From positions 1 to 25,250 of the forward strand of contig AZLU01000365.1 in NCBI GenBank assembly GCA_002224055.1: DNA of 25,250 nt. The letters are read 5' to 3'. Positions 12,216-22,384 of the stretch are shown here, piece after piece. Origin of the DNA: Pezizomycotina sp. ARF18 (taxonomy: Eukaryota; Ascomycota). The notes beneath the pieces were generated by a model. That model was not told where the DNA came from. It searched no databases and saw nothing but the letters and a program-made list of their open reading frames with translations. The first letter of the stretch is position 1. Each line of letters begins with the position of its first letter. The translations under genes and the position numbers were made by a program.

Positions 12216-12232
12216 ATATATATATATATATG
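12216..12232 (+). repeat. (TA)n run upstream of GCN20
   Basis: An uninterrupted AT/TA dinucleotide run about 330 bp upstream of the GCN20 start codon. It could act as an open-DNA or TATA-like element, but nothing shows this directly. Confidence 0.6.
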
Positions 12233-12560
12233 GGAAATGAATCCGCAGTAGTTAGTTTGAAGCACTGATATTCGATGTGCATGTGTCTTGGCAAAATAGT
12301 CAAGCTCCAATATTCGCTCGGTTAGTCATTTATGTTCCGCCCCACGCACGAAGCTTAAAGGATTTTTTGAGTTTATTTTAACGGCGAATTTTTTGGAGAA
12401 TTGAAGAAGCTTGCCCCTTTCCAACGAGCTTCGCACGAAACACGTAACAGCCATCTCGAAGTCCTAATTGGGGTGCTTTGCGTTCTTTCATTCGGCGAAT
12501 CGCTATCTTTGATACTGTCTGAGTTCTTTATTGCTTTCATCAAGTCAAGTCAGAGCAGCC

Positions 12561-15312
12561 ATGTCTATGGAACAGCAGCTTCTCAAGGTGATCCCGTCCC
12601 TCGATCCCGTCCTTACCGAATACTGCGTCGGCTACCTCGAATATGCGACCGGCTCCGAGTGATGGATGACGAGGAGGAGCTCGAGCGAGCCGTCGCGACA
12701 GTCACGGCGATATTGGTTTCAGCGGCTGCGGCAAAGTATCGGGAGAGGAGATATCTCGCCTCGTCGAGGGCTTTGTCAAGAAGCTCTCCCTGAGAAGAAA
12801 GATGGCCAGATGCGCAGCAACCCTATGGCAGTCCGACGGCTCGATCAAGCGATCATGTCGCCTCCCAGCGCGGCGTGTCGGGCACAATGCACCTCACCGG
12901 CCCCGTCGACCTCGACGCCACAGCTTCCGAAAAGTCGAATCCCGTGTGGACAGGAAGAAGCTTGAGAAGGCCGAGAAGAAGATCGCGCGAAGCAGGAGAA
13001 GAAGCAGTTCAAGAACGTCGAGTACGAAGGATCGAAGCTGCTCAATACCACCAACGAGACGCAGAGCTACGAGGAATTCTACATGCAGGTCAACCCGCTG
13101 CAGCTCGGCGCTTTGTCGGCCGGCAAGAGCAAGGATATCAAGGTCGAGAACGTCGACGTTCAGATCGCCGGCAAGAGGATACTGACGGAGACGACGCTGA
13201 CGCTGGCATACGGGAGACGTTACGGTCTGGTGGGCCAGAACGGTATCGGAAAGTCTACCCTGTTGCGTGCTTTGAGTAGACGTGAAGTACCGGTTCCGGT
13301 CCACATTACGATTCTCCACGTCGAGCAAGAGATTACTGGTGACGATACGCCTGCTCTACAAGCGGTATTGGACGCCGATGTATGGAGAAAGCATTTACTT
13401 AATGAACAAGACGTATGTCATTTCTGGCCCTTCAGGTTCGGGTTATGCCTTTGGTAATTTACAACAATTTAAAGCTAACTACTCCCTTTTCTCAATGGTA
13501 GCGCATCAATGGCCTCCTGAATGAACTCGAAAACACACCTCTGGCCCACCAAGGTAGACCGGGCATGCAGAGCAAAGATGAGTTGGATTCACTGCTAGTG
13601 GACATTCACTCGAAACTCGCAGAAATGGAATCAGATAAAGCAGAATCTAGGGCTGCAAGTATACTGGCAGGTCTAGGTTTCTCCACCGAAAAGCAACAGT
13701 TCGCCACGAAGACGTTCTCCGGTGGTTGGAGGATGCGTCTGGCTCTGGCAAGAGCACTTTTCTGTAAACCTGACCTTTTGCTTCTCGACGGTATATCTTC
13801 CCTCGCGTATTCGATGCGTTGAGTTACAATTCATTTTGCTAATTTTATCCTCGTCTCTGCCTTTAGAACCGTCAAACATGTTGGACGTTCCGTCCATTAC
13901 GTTCTTATCCGAATACCTCCAAGATTACCCAAGCACAGTACTTGTCGTCTCTCACGACAGAGCCTTCCTCAATGAGGTCGCAACTGATATTATACATCAA
14001 CACTCGGAACGGTTAGACTACTACCGCGTGGTAACTTCGACGCATTCTACGCTACGAAGGAGGAACGGAGGAAAGTGGCGATCCGCGAATACGAGAACCA
14101 GATGGCGTACAGGAAACATCTCCAGACGTTCATCGACAAGTTCCGTTACAACGCAGCCAAGTCGTCGGAAGCGCAAAGCAGAATCAAGAAGCTTGAGAAG
14201 CTGCCTGTATTGAACCGCCTGAGGTGGAGTACTCGGTCCACTTTGCCTTCCCTGAAGTCGAAAAGTTGTCACCTCCGATAATACAAATGAGCGGTGTATC
14301 GTTCTCCTACAGGCCTGGTGAGCCAATCGTTCTAATGTGGATCTAGACGTCCAGCTAGACTCGCGCATTGGCATCGTGGGACCGAACGGAGCAGGTAAAA
14401 CAACGGTCCTTAAGCTGCTGACAGAACAGCTAACGCCCAGTACTGGAATGTAAGAGCTTGCCCATCCATTTCTTTCAGGCATTCGATTTTGATGACGTTT
14501 TTTTTTTTGGGATATTTTTCCAGCTAGAAGAGATTTGTTAATGATTAATTCTCGTTTCGCACAGGGTCGGCAAACATCCGCGGCTTCGAATGGGTTACTT
14601 TGCGCAACACAATCTGGACTATCTGGATCCCAAGATGTCACCGCTATCCTTCTGTGCTCAAAAGTTTCCCGGAAAAGCTGATGAAGAGTACCGTCGTCAC
14701 CTCGGTGCCTTTGGCATTACGGGTACGACAGGTCTACAGAGAATGGAACTGCTCTCTGGAGGTCAGAAATCTCGCGTCGCTTTCGCCTGTCTGGGTTTGA
14801 TAAATCCGCACGTGCTCGTTCTCGACGAACCGACGAATCACCTTGACGTTGAGGCGATGGACGCACTGTCAGACGCGCTGAAGAACTTCCAGGGTGGTGT
14901 GCTCATGGTTTCTCACGATGTCACCATATTACAGACCGTATGTACGCAGCTGTGGTCTGCGAGAATGGTAGGGTGGAGAAGTTCGATGGAACAGTAAAGG
15001 TAAAAATTACAAATCTCTATGTGTATAACCTTCATCATGGGCTACTTTCCTAGCTTGGTTCTTTTCGGAAATGAAAGGAAATATTATTTGCGAAAAAAGT
15101 AGTTTTATGATAATTTTTTCCCGCAGAGTTCCTCTTTTTCTTATTCTGTATGGTTAACTGACCCTGTGTTTCCTTCTCGCTGTTCAGGACTACAAAAAAC
15201 GTATCATTCAACAAGCCAACGAAGCCGGGTTGTCAAACATCATGATTTTTTTGCGTCGCGACTATCATGTATCTACCCGCTCTTATCGCGAAGAGATGCG
15301 AAGGGTATCTTA
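12561..15312 (+). CDS. GCN20: Gcn20-type ABC-F ATPase, translational regulator
   Basis: Soluble cytosolic twin-ATPase without membrane segments; with Gcn1 on ribosomes, Gcn20 promotes Gcn2 activation by uncharged tRNA. Five exons: 12561-13412, 13502-13790, 13867-14449, 14565-14999, 15188-15312. N-terminus reads [20 protein letters not shown], followed by a charged [14 protein letters not shown] helix. NBD1: Walker [10 protein letters not shown] (13233-13259), signature FSGGWRMR, and Walker [16 protein letters not shown] split by intron 2; the EPSN variant is typical of Gcn20. Next comes [12 protein letters not shown] and a linker helix ([18 protein letters not shown]). NBD2: Walker [10 protein letters not shown] (14379-14405), [12 protein letters not shown], Walker [12 protein letters not shown] (ends 14847), H-loop VSHD. 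C-terminus has [14 protein letters not shown]. At least nine one-base frame breaks occur (about 12655, 12735, 12790, 12870, 12985, 14033, 14218, 14333, 14962). The exact stop is uncertain; family members usually end soon after this last motif. Confidence 0.97.
13413..13501 (+). other. GCN20 intron 1 (89 nt)
   Basis: Donor GTATGT, branch-like AGCTAACTA, acceptor ATGGTAG. It joins LLNEQD to [10 protein letters not shown] in frame. Confidence 0.9.
13791..13866 (+). other. GCN20 intron 2 (76 nt)
   Basis: Donor GTATAT, branch-like TGCTAATT, acceptor CCTTTAG. It interrupts the NBD1 Walker B (LLLLD then EPSNMLD), and the splice restores the GAA codon in frame. Confidence 0.92.
14450..14564 (+). other. 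GCN20 intron 3 (115 nt)
   Basis: Donor GTAAGA, branch-like GTTAATGA, acceptor CGCACAG. It splits the Met codon AT|G between TPSTG and [14 protein letters not shown]. Confidence 0.92.
15000..15187 (+). other. GCN20 intron 4 (188 nt)
   Basis: Donor GTAAAA, branch-like GTTAACTGA, acceptor TGTTCAG. It joins EKFDGTVK to [14 protein letters not shown], a junction that reads as continuous family sequence. Confidence 0.9.
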
Positions 15313-16095
15313 ATATCCGCTTTTTGATTCAAAAAAATTGCGCTTTTACGCTCTCTATATTTACTATCGCGTCTGATACGCAACCCGCAAAATTATCATA
15401 TAAAAAAGGTCTAAGCGAACATTTGGCGAACCGCTGGAAGCAATTGCCTTTCTTCAATTGCGACAACGGCCCGGACAACGCAGGGTCTTAGACCACTTGG
15501 TCTTCCGACTGAGTCGGTGTACATATCCATATCTATATGAGCATACGAAATCTAAAATAAAAACAAGACAAGTAAATGATAGAAAACACAGGAAATTGTT
15601 TAGTCTCGTGCCCAGCCTCGTTTTTTACCTGGCTCGCGCGCGCTTTGGGGGAAGAAAAGATTGCAGCCGGTTAACGTTATTTGTACAATTGCGCGTGACC
15701 TCAAGTTCGAAAGTTATTCATGAATATTGATCATACTCGGACTTCGATTAATATCTACAATACCACCCGCTAACAAACGTCTAGCCAACACCTAGAAATA
15801 TTGAAAACAACCAGCAGTGCATCAGAATATCTAAAAAGATTTAATAATTTGACGTACCGATACATTCGGTACTTCCATCTCTTAGAAACAGTTCTAGATC
15901 ATCGCTGCAGCATGGTTTCATACGTGGGGTGTATCTAAACAAGTGTCCTTGTATGATAACATCTCCAGACTCCCTGCGAACGGCGAATAAGCTTATAAGA
16001 TATTGGCACTCAGCCATTAGACCCTTGTAAACTTACTCTCATAGGGCTGGCTGCGCTCCGTGACGCTATATTTCATGCCCGTTCGTGCTTTCTTC

Positions 16096-16165
16096 TATGA
16101 TATCATATCGCCTAGCCTTTGATATAATGTTGATCTAGGCGAAAGGCTATCGATCCTAGCCTTTT
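16096..16165. repeat. Dyad cluster: TATGATATCATA plus CTAGCCTTT repeats
   Basis: A 12-bp perfect palindrome TATGATATCATA lies at 16096-16107. Next, CGCCTAG (16109-16115) pairs with CTAGGCG (16135-16141), and TAGCCTTT (16113-16120) pairs with AAAGGCTA (16142-16149). A direct copy CTAGCCTTT follows at 16156-16164. The paired arms could form alternative hairpins about 40 nt across. It lies roughly 800 bp downstream of GCN20, too far to be an obvious 3' end element. Confidence 0.6.
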
Positions 16166-16182
16166 TATCCCAAAATCCTGAG

Positions 16183-16202
16183 AAAAAAAAAAAAAAAAAA
16201 AA
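16183..16202 (+). repeat. A20 homopolymer
   Basis: A run of 20 A directly downstream of the dyad cluster. Confidence 0.9.
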
Positions 16203-16710
16203 GGACCAATATACTTGAAACGGACCGTTGAACCGATCTTGACGTTGCTCGTTAAGAGCTTCCTCCTCGAGTTGTCGTGCGACAGGATTAAGCACGCTAC
16301 AGTGCATTATCTCCTTTTTTTTTGCATTCTTTTTACAAAACTAAATAACTGATAAGAAAAAAGTGGAAAAGAGAAGAAACAAGTGGTAATATGAAAACGA
16401 CAAAAGTAGACGATCTTCGTCCATAGTAAGACAGGGAGGTATAATATCCGATATGACATTTGTTGAAGGAGCTCTTCTCTGAGGGTAGTACAGTAATCGC
16501 CCTATCGATAAACAGCAGTTATTGTGGTATCTGATAGCTACCACTACCGGGTGTAAAAAATGAAAGCTGGGTTCGGTTGCGACGTTTTCTTGAGGTGTAG
16601 CATTTTCGTCATACGTGTACGTGTTTTTGCTGCCTACCTGGTAAGCACTGCTATTTCCATTAAGATCATGACATCTACGAGAAAGTTGCAAGCAACTCAT
16701 TGACATCTTC

Positions 16711-16724
16711 ATTTATTTATCTAT

Positions 16725-16763
<39 letters not shown>

Positions 16764-16787
16764 TTAAAAAAAAAAAAAAAAAAAAAA
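16711..16787 (+). repeat. (TTTA)n microsatellite followed by A22
   Basis: About thirteen TTTA-type units with one TCTA variant near the start occupy 16711-16765, followed at once by 22 A (16766-16787). This could be a simple slippage product or a decayed retroposon tail. No element body or target duplication was recognised. Confidence 0.9.
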
Positions 16788-18093
16788 GAGACCCTTTACA
16801 AAAACCCTTTGGAATTTACAAGGATGAAGCCCCGTACCTTAACGTAGTATCTCAACGTCTACTTTAATTCTCTCGACTACGTATACCTATTACCAACCAG
16901 GCTTACAACTAACGATTCAGGAAACTGACAACGGCTCCGTTTCAGATATAGCATCGATATCGTTTTCTCAACCAAGATCTACTCGTTGCAGGTTCAAAAG
17001 ATGAGGTCGTTACACAAGGAGGACCCTCGATAGAATGGTTTCTGAAAATCTCATCCTTCATTCTAAACTTAGCTTTTTTCTTTTCTCAGGATGCTGCGGC
17101 ACCGATATCGATACGATCATCCAGAAATTGTTGACTATCGCACAATAACCACTGCAAGCTTTAAGACTTCTTAGTTTGCGAGGTAAGGGTGTCCCACTGA
17201 GCTCTTGTTAGGAAAAACCTTTTGGCGTCTCTTTCTTGGATCTATCAAAGTACTAAAGGACCGGACAGTGGCATTTTACTGTGCGGTTAACAGGCGAGCG
17301 CCATACACCTACCACGGATTTCGAAGGATTACGAAAGAAAACAGTGGAACGTGCGAATGAAATCAAGAAACGCCAAGTATGGGCCCGGGCCTGCACAGCT
17401 CCCTCTTAGCTACCAGAGCGAGCCAGCGTTTCGGACTGGCCGGTCAGCAGCTGAGAGTGCAGTATCATCGGCATTTCCCGTGCTAATCAGGATTTCAGTA
17501 TGCGATTACCTTCAACTATGACGGTAGAAATTACGAGATCAACCGTCTTCAAACAGTTTGCCGCCAGTTTCCTCGGAAGAAGAAAAAAGAAAAAAGAAAT
17601 CGATCGAGGATCTGATTAGATTCACAACGCTTCAACTAATATTAACCGATTCTTATAGTTTCGCCGATGGCAGCGTGCTGGTAGCTTGTTTGGAGAGCTC
17701 TCGCAAACTTATAGGGGACCTTGATAATCCTTGGTTAGGGCTGAAAGGGCTTTCTTGCCTCAATGGTCCCGTGGTCTTGACTCTATATCAAACATCACCT
17801 GTGGGGTCATTAACGAGGTAATAGCCGTAGCACTAAGCCTGCATAAGAAATGACAGCTGACAAGCTTTTGCATGGAGCGAAACTCTTGGATCGATGGCAT
17901 GAAGCCGTACTAGAATACCTAAATTTTCGGTATATGTCTTAGAGCTATATGTAGTCAATATTATATCTCTCAAGTTCGCGAGATGTACCGCAGACCGTCA
18001 CACGATGTCGTACCTCCATCATCGTCACTTTCACTCTTCTGTTCTTGCTATTTGCATGCGCATGTGGATTAGATTACTATTTTACTTTTCAGA

Positions 18094-18112
18094 CTTGCTA
18101 TGACATAGCAAG
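18094..18112. promoter_or_regulatory. 19-bp palindrome, possible dimer binding site
   Basis: CTTGCTATG at 18094-18102 and CATAGCAAG at 18104-18112 are perfect inverted 9-bp arms around a single A. The site ends 20 bp before a cluster of TTCGCGAA palindromes, which suggests a regulatory module. No gene is identified nearby. Confidence 0.4.
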
Positions 18113-18132
18113 CAGCTAACACAAATAACTCC

Positions 18133-18188
18133 TTCGCGAAGATTTTCGCGAACTCTTAGCTAGGTCGCACAAAAGAAAATTTCGCGAA
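18133..18188. promoter_or_regulatory. Three TTCGCGAA palindromes
   Basis: The 8-bp palindrome TTCGCGAA occurs at 18133-18140, 18145-18152 and 18181-18188, with centre spacings of 12 and 36 bp. In the second and third copies the flanking T gives CGCGAAA on the minus strand, matching the CRCGAAA consensus of yeast Swi4-type (SBF) sites. The assignment to that factor family is inference; the repetition itself is plain in the sequence. Confidence 0.5.
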
Positions 18189-18883
18189 GGCCAAGCTTTT
18201 CCGATCCCTGTTAACGGGACACGGCTGCCCACGAGGCTGGTTCCAGGCGCACGGGCCGGTTTTCACTTTGTCTCATGTGCCTGATATACGCTCACGTGTA
18301 TCACAACCCAGCGTCCAGTTCCTGTCCGGGTCAAGGGACAGCACTTTGAAAGAGTTTAGCTCTACGCCACATACTGTGGGTGAATTTGAGCTCCTGATAA
18401 TCGCCGCTAATCTATTTACACAGCGAACGTGAGGATGTGGCAGTGTGACCTTTGATATCGCTCTTGGTATGACCGTGTTGAGAAGATAATATCGGAGAGA
18501 ACAGCTATACTACGCCAGGGCGGCAAGAACACCGGACTTACTAGAGCTATCTTCCTTTGGTATTTCTACTCCTTTTGTTCGTGCCAATGACTGATATATA
18601 TCTCAAAACGCAAAGACAAATGAGAGATAAAATATTCCAACGTTGTTGGCAAAAATGAGACCTGATGATCTCTGGAAGGGATGATGATGCAGGGCCCAAA
18701 TTTTCGTCCAAGGCAAATGAAACATTTTGCACGAAATATGTACTCGAAATGAAATCTGAAGCAGATCAAATGCATATGGCGGCACTAAATCAAGGGTCGG
18801 CACCCGGCTCGCTAGAAAAAGCCGCGTTGAAAGAAAGAGGGCTTTTTTTGTCATGAACTTCATGATCTAGGCCTCTTTTTTAC

Positions 18884-18905
18884 GACGGTAAATCATTTTA
18901 CCGTC
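18884..18905. repeat. Perfect 9-bp hairpin GACGGTAAA / TTTACCGTC
   Basis: GACGGTAAA (18884-18892), loop TCAT, TTTACCGTC (18897-18905). It is preceded by a T run. It could be a DNA-binding dyad or part of an RNA hairpin; no adjacent gene is recognised. Confidence 0.5.
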
Positions 18906-19225
18906 TTCGCGCTAAGTCACTCAAATCCCTCAAGATGAAAAAAATTTCTCCAGGTCCCTTTTCCGCCGAAATGTCCCTCCTTTCTTTCAGTTCGGATGGA
19001 TGAAGCAGTTTTATCAACGTTATTTGATTCGCAAAGTTAACTAACTAGCTGCATATTGCATGTTTTGAATTCACGGACAGCTTCAAACTTTCCGGAGCAG
19101 AAAAAAAGTTCGTGATCCTGCTAGCGTCGTCGGTACACGTATCTTCAGAAAACAAAAGTCTAGCTACATTGCATAGCATAACAGCGAATCCGCTCTTCCA
19201 CGATGAGATGCTGAGACACTAAGAG

Positions 19226-19247
19226 TTTTTTTTTTTTTTTTTTTTTT
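19226..19247 (+). repeat. T22 homopolymer
   Basis: A run of 22 T in intergenic DNA. Confidence 0.9.
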
Positions 19248-19692
19248 CCCCCTTCGCAGATTCCATCTTACTACTATAATCATAGCCCAATCGTCGTACG
19301 ATGATATGCTCTGCGAACATAGTTTGATCTCTCGATGGATTGCTTGCTCGAGAATATCGCGTCACCCTTGCCTTTTTGCCAATCGTTATTTTTTTCGAAA
19401 TCAAGCTAGTCTAAAAACCGAACAACTTTTTCTTAGGTTCTATTTGATATACCATGTTTCGAAAATAAATAAACCGTTACCGGACAACTGCGATCTGTGG
19501 TATACTGGAAAGGGCAGATTTTGGCAAATCGCATCATCGACCGGAAAGAAAAGCGACAGCAGCAGCAGCAAGCAGCAGCCATGCGCTATGACGAGCGTAG
19601 AATATCAATTGCAATACAGTTGGAATAAGAAAGAAATGGAAACGAATAGAAAAAAAAAAAGAAAGGATAATTATAAGACAGACCCGAGACGG

Positions 19693-19711
19693 TTTTTTTT
19701 TTTTTTTTTTT
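19693..19711 (+). repeat. T19 homopolymer
   Basis: A run of 19 T. It encodes the Phe run of the ORF spanning 19306-19941, which is therefore suspect. Confidence 0.9.
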
Positions 19712-19866
19712 GTTTGAACACACCCCACGAGCCAACCAGCAATCTCGTATATAACAATGCTCTGGCGCACAGCTTTGCTTTTAGAACAAGACACTCCCAG
19801 ATACTAATGCAACAGAGATGGTCCGTGATACACTTTACGAAGAAGGGCTATAGTATAAAAAACACG

Positions 19867-19890
19867 AAAAAAAAAAAAAAAAAAAAAAAA
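19867..19890 (+). repeat. A24 homopolymer
   Basis: A run of 24 A just after a TATAAAAAA box-like sequence at about 19854, and 210 bp upstream of the micro-ORF candidate at 20104. Confidence 0.9.
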
Positions 19891-20103
19891 GAGGGCACTA
19901 AAAGCACTAAAATACCATTCAAAACCCCAAACGTGCACTAGCTCCGACGCTAGCGTGAAGCGTTAATGTTTTGTATTCGCTTCTTTTTTTTTTCGTCTAT
20001 CTAAGCTGCTCGTTAGTGTAGACCCAAAGCAAAAAAAATTATACTGTCTCGACAGTTCAGTGCGTGTGTGTGTTCTTTCATCGATCTAGTATAACGGCCC
20101 ACG

Positions 20104-20371
20104 ATGCCAAAGAAAGGTTAGCACACGGGCGTTAGGCCGCTATTGGTCTCCTCGAAGCGGTGCGAACGGGCAGAAAACCATGCCTATGCCCTCCGGACCA
20201 GCAAAGCGACATATACATAACTATGAGTCCAAATGACCATTGACCAACAATCATGTACGAATCTCTCCCTTTCCCAACTAACTCCCAACTAACATTAACT
20301 TTTGTTTTTATTTTATTTTTATTTTCATTTCAGCTTCTTCCTACAAAAAAAAATCCAAGAGGAACAATTGA
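20104..20371 (+). CDS. Candidate spliced micro-ORF, basic, 16 codons or longer
   Basis: ATGCCAAAGAAAG (20104-20116) is followed by GTTAGC. A possible 217-nt intron (20117-20333) ends with CTAACATTAAC-type branch sites and a long pyrimidine tract to TTTCAG. Splicing gives MPKKASSYKKKSKRNN and a stop at 20369-20371. The second exon contains an A9 run, and homopolymer errors are common here. A8 would give a 22-residue product, and A10 would open a frame of a few dozen residues. A TATA-like TATAAAAAA at about 19854 lies upstream. The 3' splice signals are as good as those of the real genes; the coding potential is weak and I know no matching family. It could equally be a spliced non-coding RNA or chance. 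Confidence 0.22.
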
Positions 20372-20626
20372 AGATCTTGGTAAATGGTAGACATACAACT
20401 GGTAACAATGTTTACGATCACTGTTACTCAACTTTTTCTTATCTTTCTTGACTGTTCTGACCGTACATTTGGTTCGGTAATTGAGACCGTGGACGTTTCG
20501 CTGGGGTTCTCAATTGGTAAAATATAACTGCCCTATACTTAAGTATATTTCTTTGTCAGATCTTTACAATCGAACCAGAAGACTGGCATCATTTCCGTTT
20601 TTCTTCGGGGGGTTCTAAATTTTCTT

Positions 20627-20662
20627 TGCAGCCCTACGACTTTTTTCATGCATAGGGCTGCA
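20627..20662. repeat. 10-bp inverted repeat TGCAGCCCTA / TAGGGCTGCA
   Basis: Perfect 10-bp arms at 20627-20636 and 20653-20662 with a 16-nt spacer. The right arm also lies in CATGCA-TAGGGC-TGCATG, so two dyads overlap. It could be a regulatory dyad or a hairpin. No gene is recognised next to it. Confidence 0.5.
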
Positions 20663-22384
20663 TGCGACATGGTGTCTTCGTTTTTGCTTGCTTCCAAGGT
20701 TCATTAATCTATTATTTTCTTATCTTATATATCAATCATCTCTTACATTTCTTTTCCTTGCCAAATGAGGGGGTGCATATCTACGGAAAAAAGTCCGGAG
20801 AGCTCCTACATAAGCCTAATCCTTCCCTTCTTTTCTTTTTCTTTCATGATCAAAAATATCGAATACTAATATATCTCGAGCTCTTTCCATACCACAGGTT
20901 TTATATATTTTTTTTTTATTTAACCTTTCCTGCGACAAGGACTAACCTTTTTTTTTTAGCTTATCGTTAGACAAAATACACCTTGCTTCTTCCTTGAAAA
21001 AAACATGGTTCTAAGAACATTAACGTCTACTATAACACTTTGCAATTTTAAAAAAGAAATACAGGAACGATATCTATTGGTACTGGTACTTTAGTGACTT
21101 AGAAGGTCCAGGTGGTAGTTATAATTTTCTTTTTTGCTTCAATTTCGATTTCGGTTTCTCGGAACTGTACAGGCTATTTCCGGAGGACTAAGAGGAAGAA
21201 GCTAGAAGGAATCGCAACACAAGGGGAAGCCTTTAGACAAGCGCTTACTGTAGGCTTTTGCGAGGGATGTTGTAAGTTGAGTCGAGAAAGCGATATAAAA
21301 AAATGGTGATATTATCTCGAAGGTAAGGAAGGATACCAACGCATGAATTACAAATACGAAGGCCTAGAATTCCTCCATAGCTATTATCGCGATGCCCAGC
21401 TGATAACTGTTGTCTTTAAAGCTTTGATATCATCGTCGAAAAAAAGAAAAAAAAAAGACAAATGTTGTTGCTTAGTATAACGTTGTTTGGTGAAAGAAAA
21501 TTAATAATAAAGAAAAAATTATCCTATATATTCTGCGTCTTCGTTTCACCTGCACAAGCGTTTTTTTTATAAAGAGTATTCGTCACCTGCTCAAGCGAGA
21601 AACATTTTTTCTTTTCGCTGTCTAATTCTTTTTTCTCTGCAGCTGACGTGATATATATTATAATTGTATATGTAAAATCGTACGACTTTTTTTTATGCCA
21701 CAACAATTCTCTATTATTTTTTTTTTTTTTCGGCGTGAACTTGACGGCTTTAAATCAGTTACCTTTTGTACGACGTTTGAGTATCGTGTAGAAATTCCTA
21801 TTGGTGTTGATATAATTTTTATAAAAAGAAAATAGTTTTTTTTTTTCTCCTCTTCCCTTGTGTCGTCTTGGGCACTAACAAAAAAAAAATTAACCTTAAA
21901 CTTAAGCTAGGGCTGAAAAGTTAAACCCTACCAACGAGAAGAGCCTCCGTTTCTTTTTATTTCCTTCCATGCAAGGGACCAGAAATAGGAGCCTTTCGAT
22001 GCTTGACGGTAGAGGAATGGACGCGGTAACGCATTTCTAGCAGCCCGAGAATTCCGGGGGGAAGTTGAGGCGGAAATAGGATTTGGGGAACTCCCCCAAT
22101 AATTAATTGGCCGCTGGTAGCCGGGCGCTATACGCTACTCCAAACCTCCGAGAAATCCTACTACATATTTTTTTCACAACCTAAAATTTCTTGACGGGCA
22201 TCTTCCGAAAAGCTTTTGCTACACTCTAATTATTCAACCTTCCTTCTCCCCAATTTTCTTCATTTCTCTCTTCTTTACAGTAGTAATTGTATAAGTAAAA
22301 ATTTTTTTTGTACGATAGATATATTATTGCTTTTAAATTTATAGATATAGAACATCTAGAATTTTTTTTTTTTTATTTATCATA

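Larger units (their letters stand above)
6264..12560. other. Low-complexity intergenic region between divergent genes
   Basis: This 6.3-kb spacer lies between the minus-strand Ser-rich gene and plus-strand GCN20, so it should hold both promoters. It contains long A or T tracts (6517-6542, 8357-8379, 9818-9837, 10616-10635), (AAT)n at 7041-7062, (TAT)n at 8929-8949 and (TA)n at 12216-12232. CACGTG E-box hexamers occur at 8733 and 9523. Apart from the 218-codon minus-strand ORF listed separately, I see no credible gene. ORFs at 8901-9273 and 11043-11470 have no recognisable motif. Confidence 0.6.
15313..22384. other. Long gene-poor spacer between GCN20 and the E2 gene
   Basis: Seven kilobases without a convincing gene. 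ORFs at 15267-15730, 17558-17821, 18665-18856, 19306-19941, 20662-20970 and 21112-21309 show no recognised motif, and several are stretched by A or T tracts. G+C is higher around 17.3-18.5 kb than in the flanks. The spacer holds the palindrome or dyad elements and the micro-ORF candidate listed separately, plus an E-box CACGTG at 18293. Because the conserved genes in this window break about every 100-250 coding bases, a fast-evolving or short gene here could be invisible. Confidence 0.55.

Noticed and set aside
12561-15312. GCN20 as a pseudogene
   Set aside because: Frame breaks are single-base, often in homopolymers, while every ABC motif and splice site is intact; gene decay would also alter motifs.
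19306-19941. 211-codon plus-strand ORF
   Set aside because: It is extended by T19 and A24 tracts that give Phe and Lys runs; the rest has no recognisable feature and no splice or start context.
20104-20371. Micro-ORF starting MPKK as the first exon of an HMG-box (Nhp6-like) or ribosomal protein gene
   Set aside because: No HMG-box or ribosomal-protein sequence follows in any frame downstream.
21886-21935. TAGGG...CCCTA pair as telomeric or HomolE-type promoter signal upstream of E2
   Set aside because: Only single short matches, about 450 bp from the E2 start and without repetition; too weak to call.
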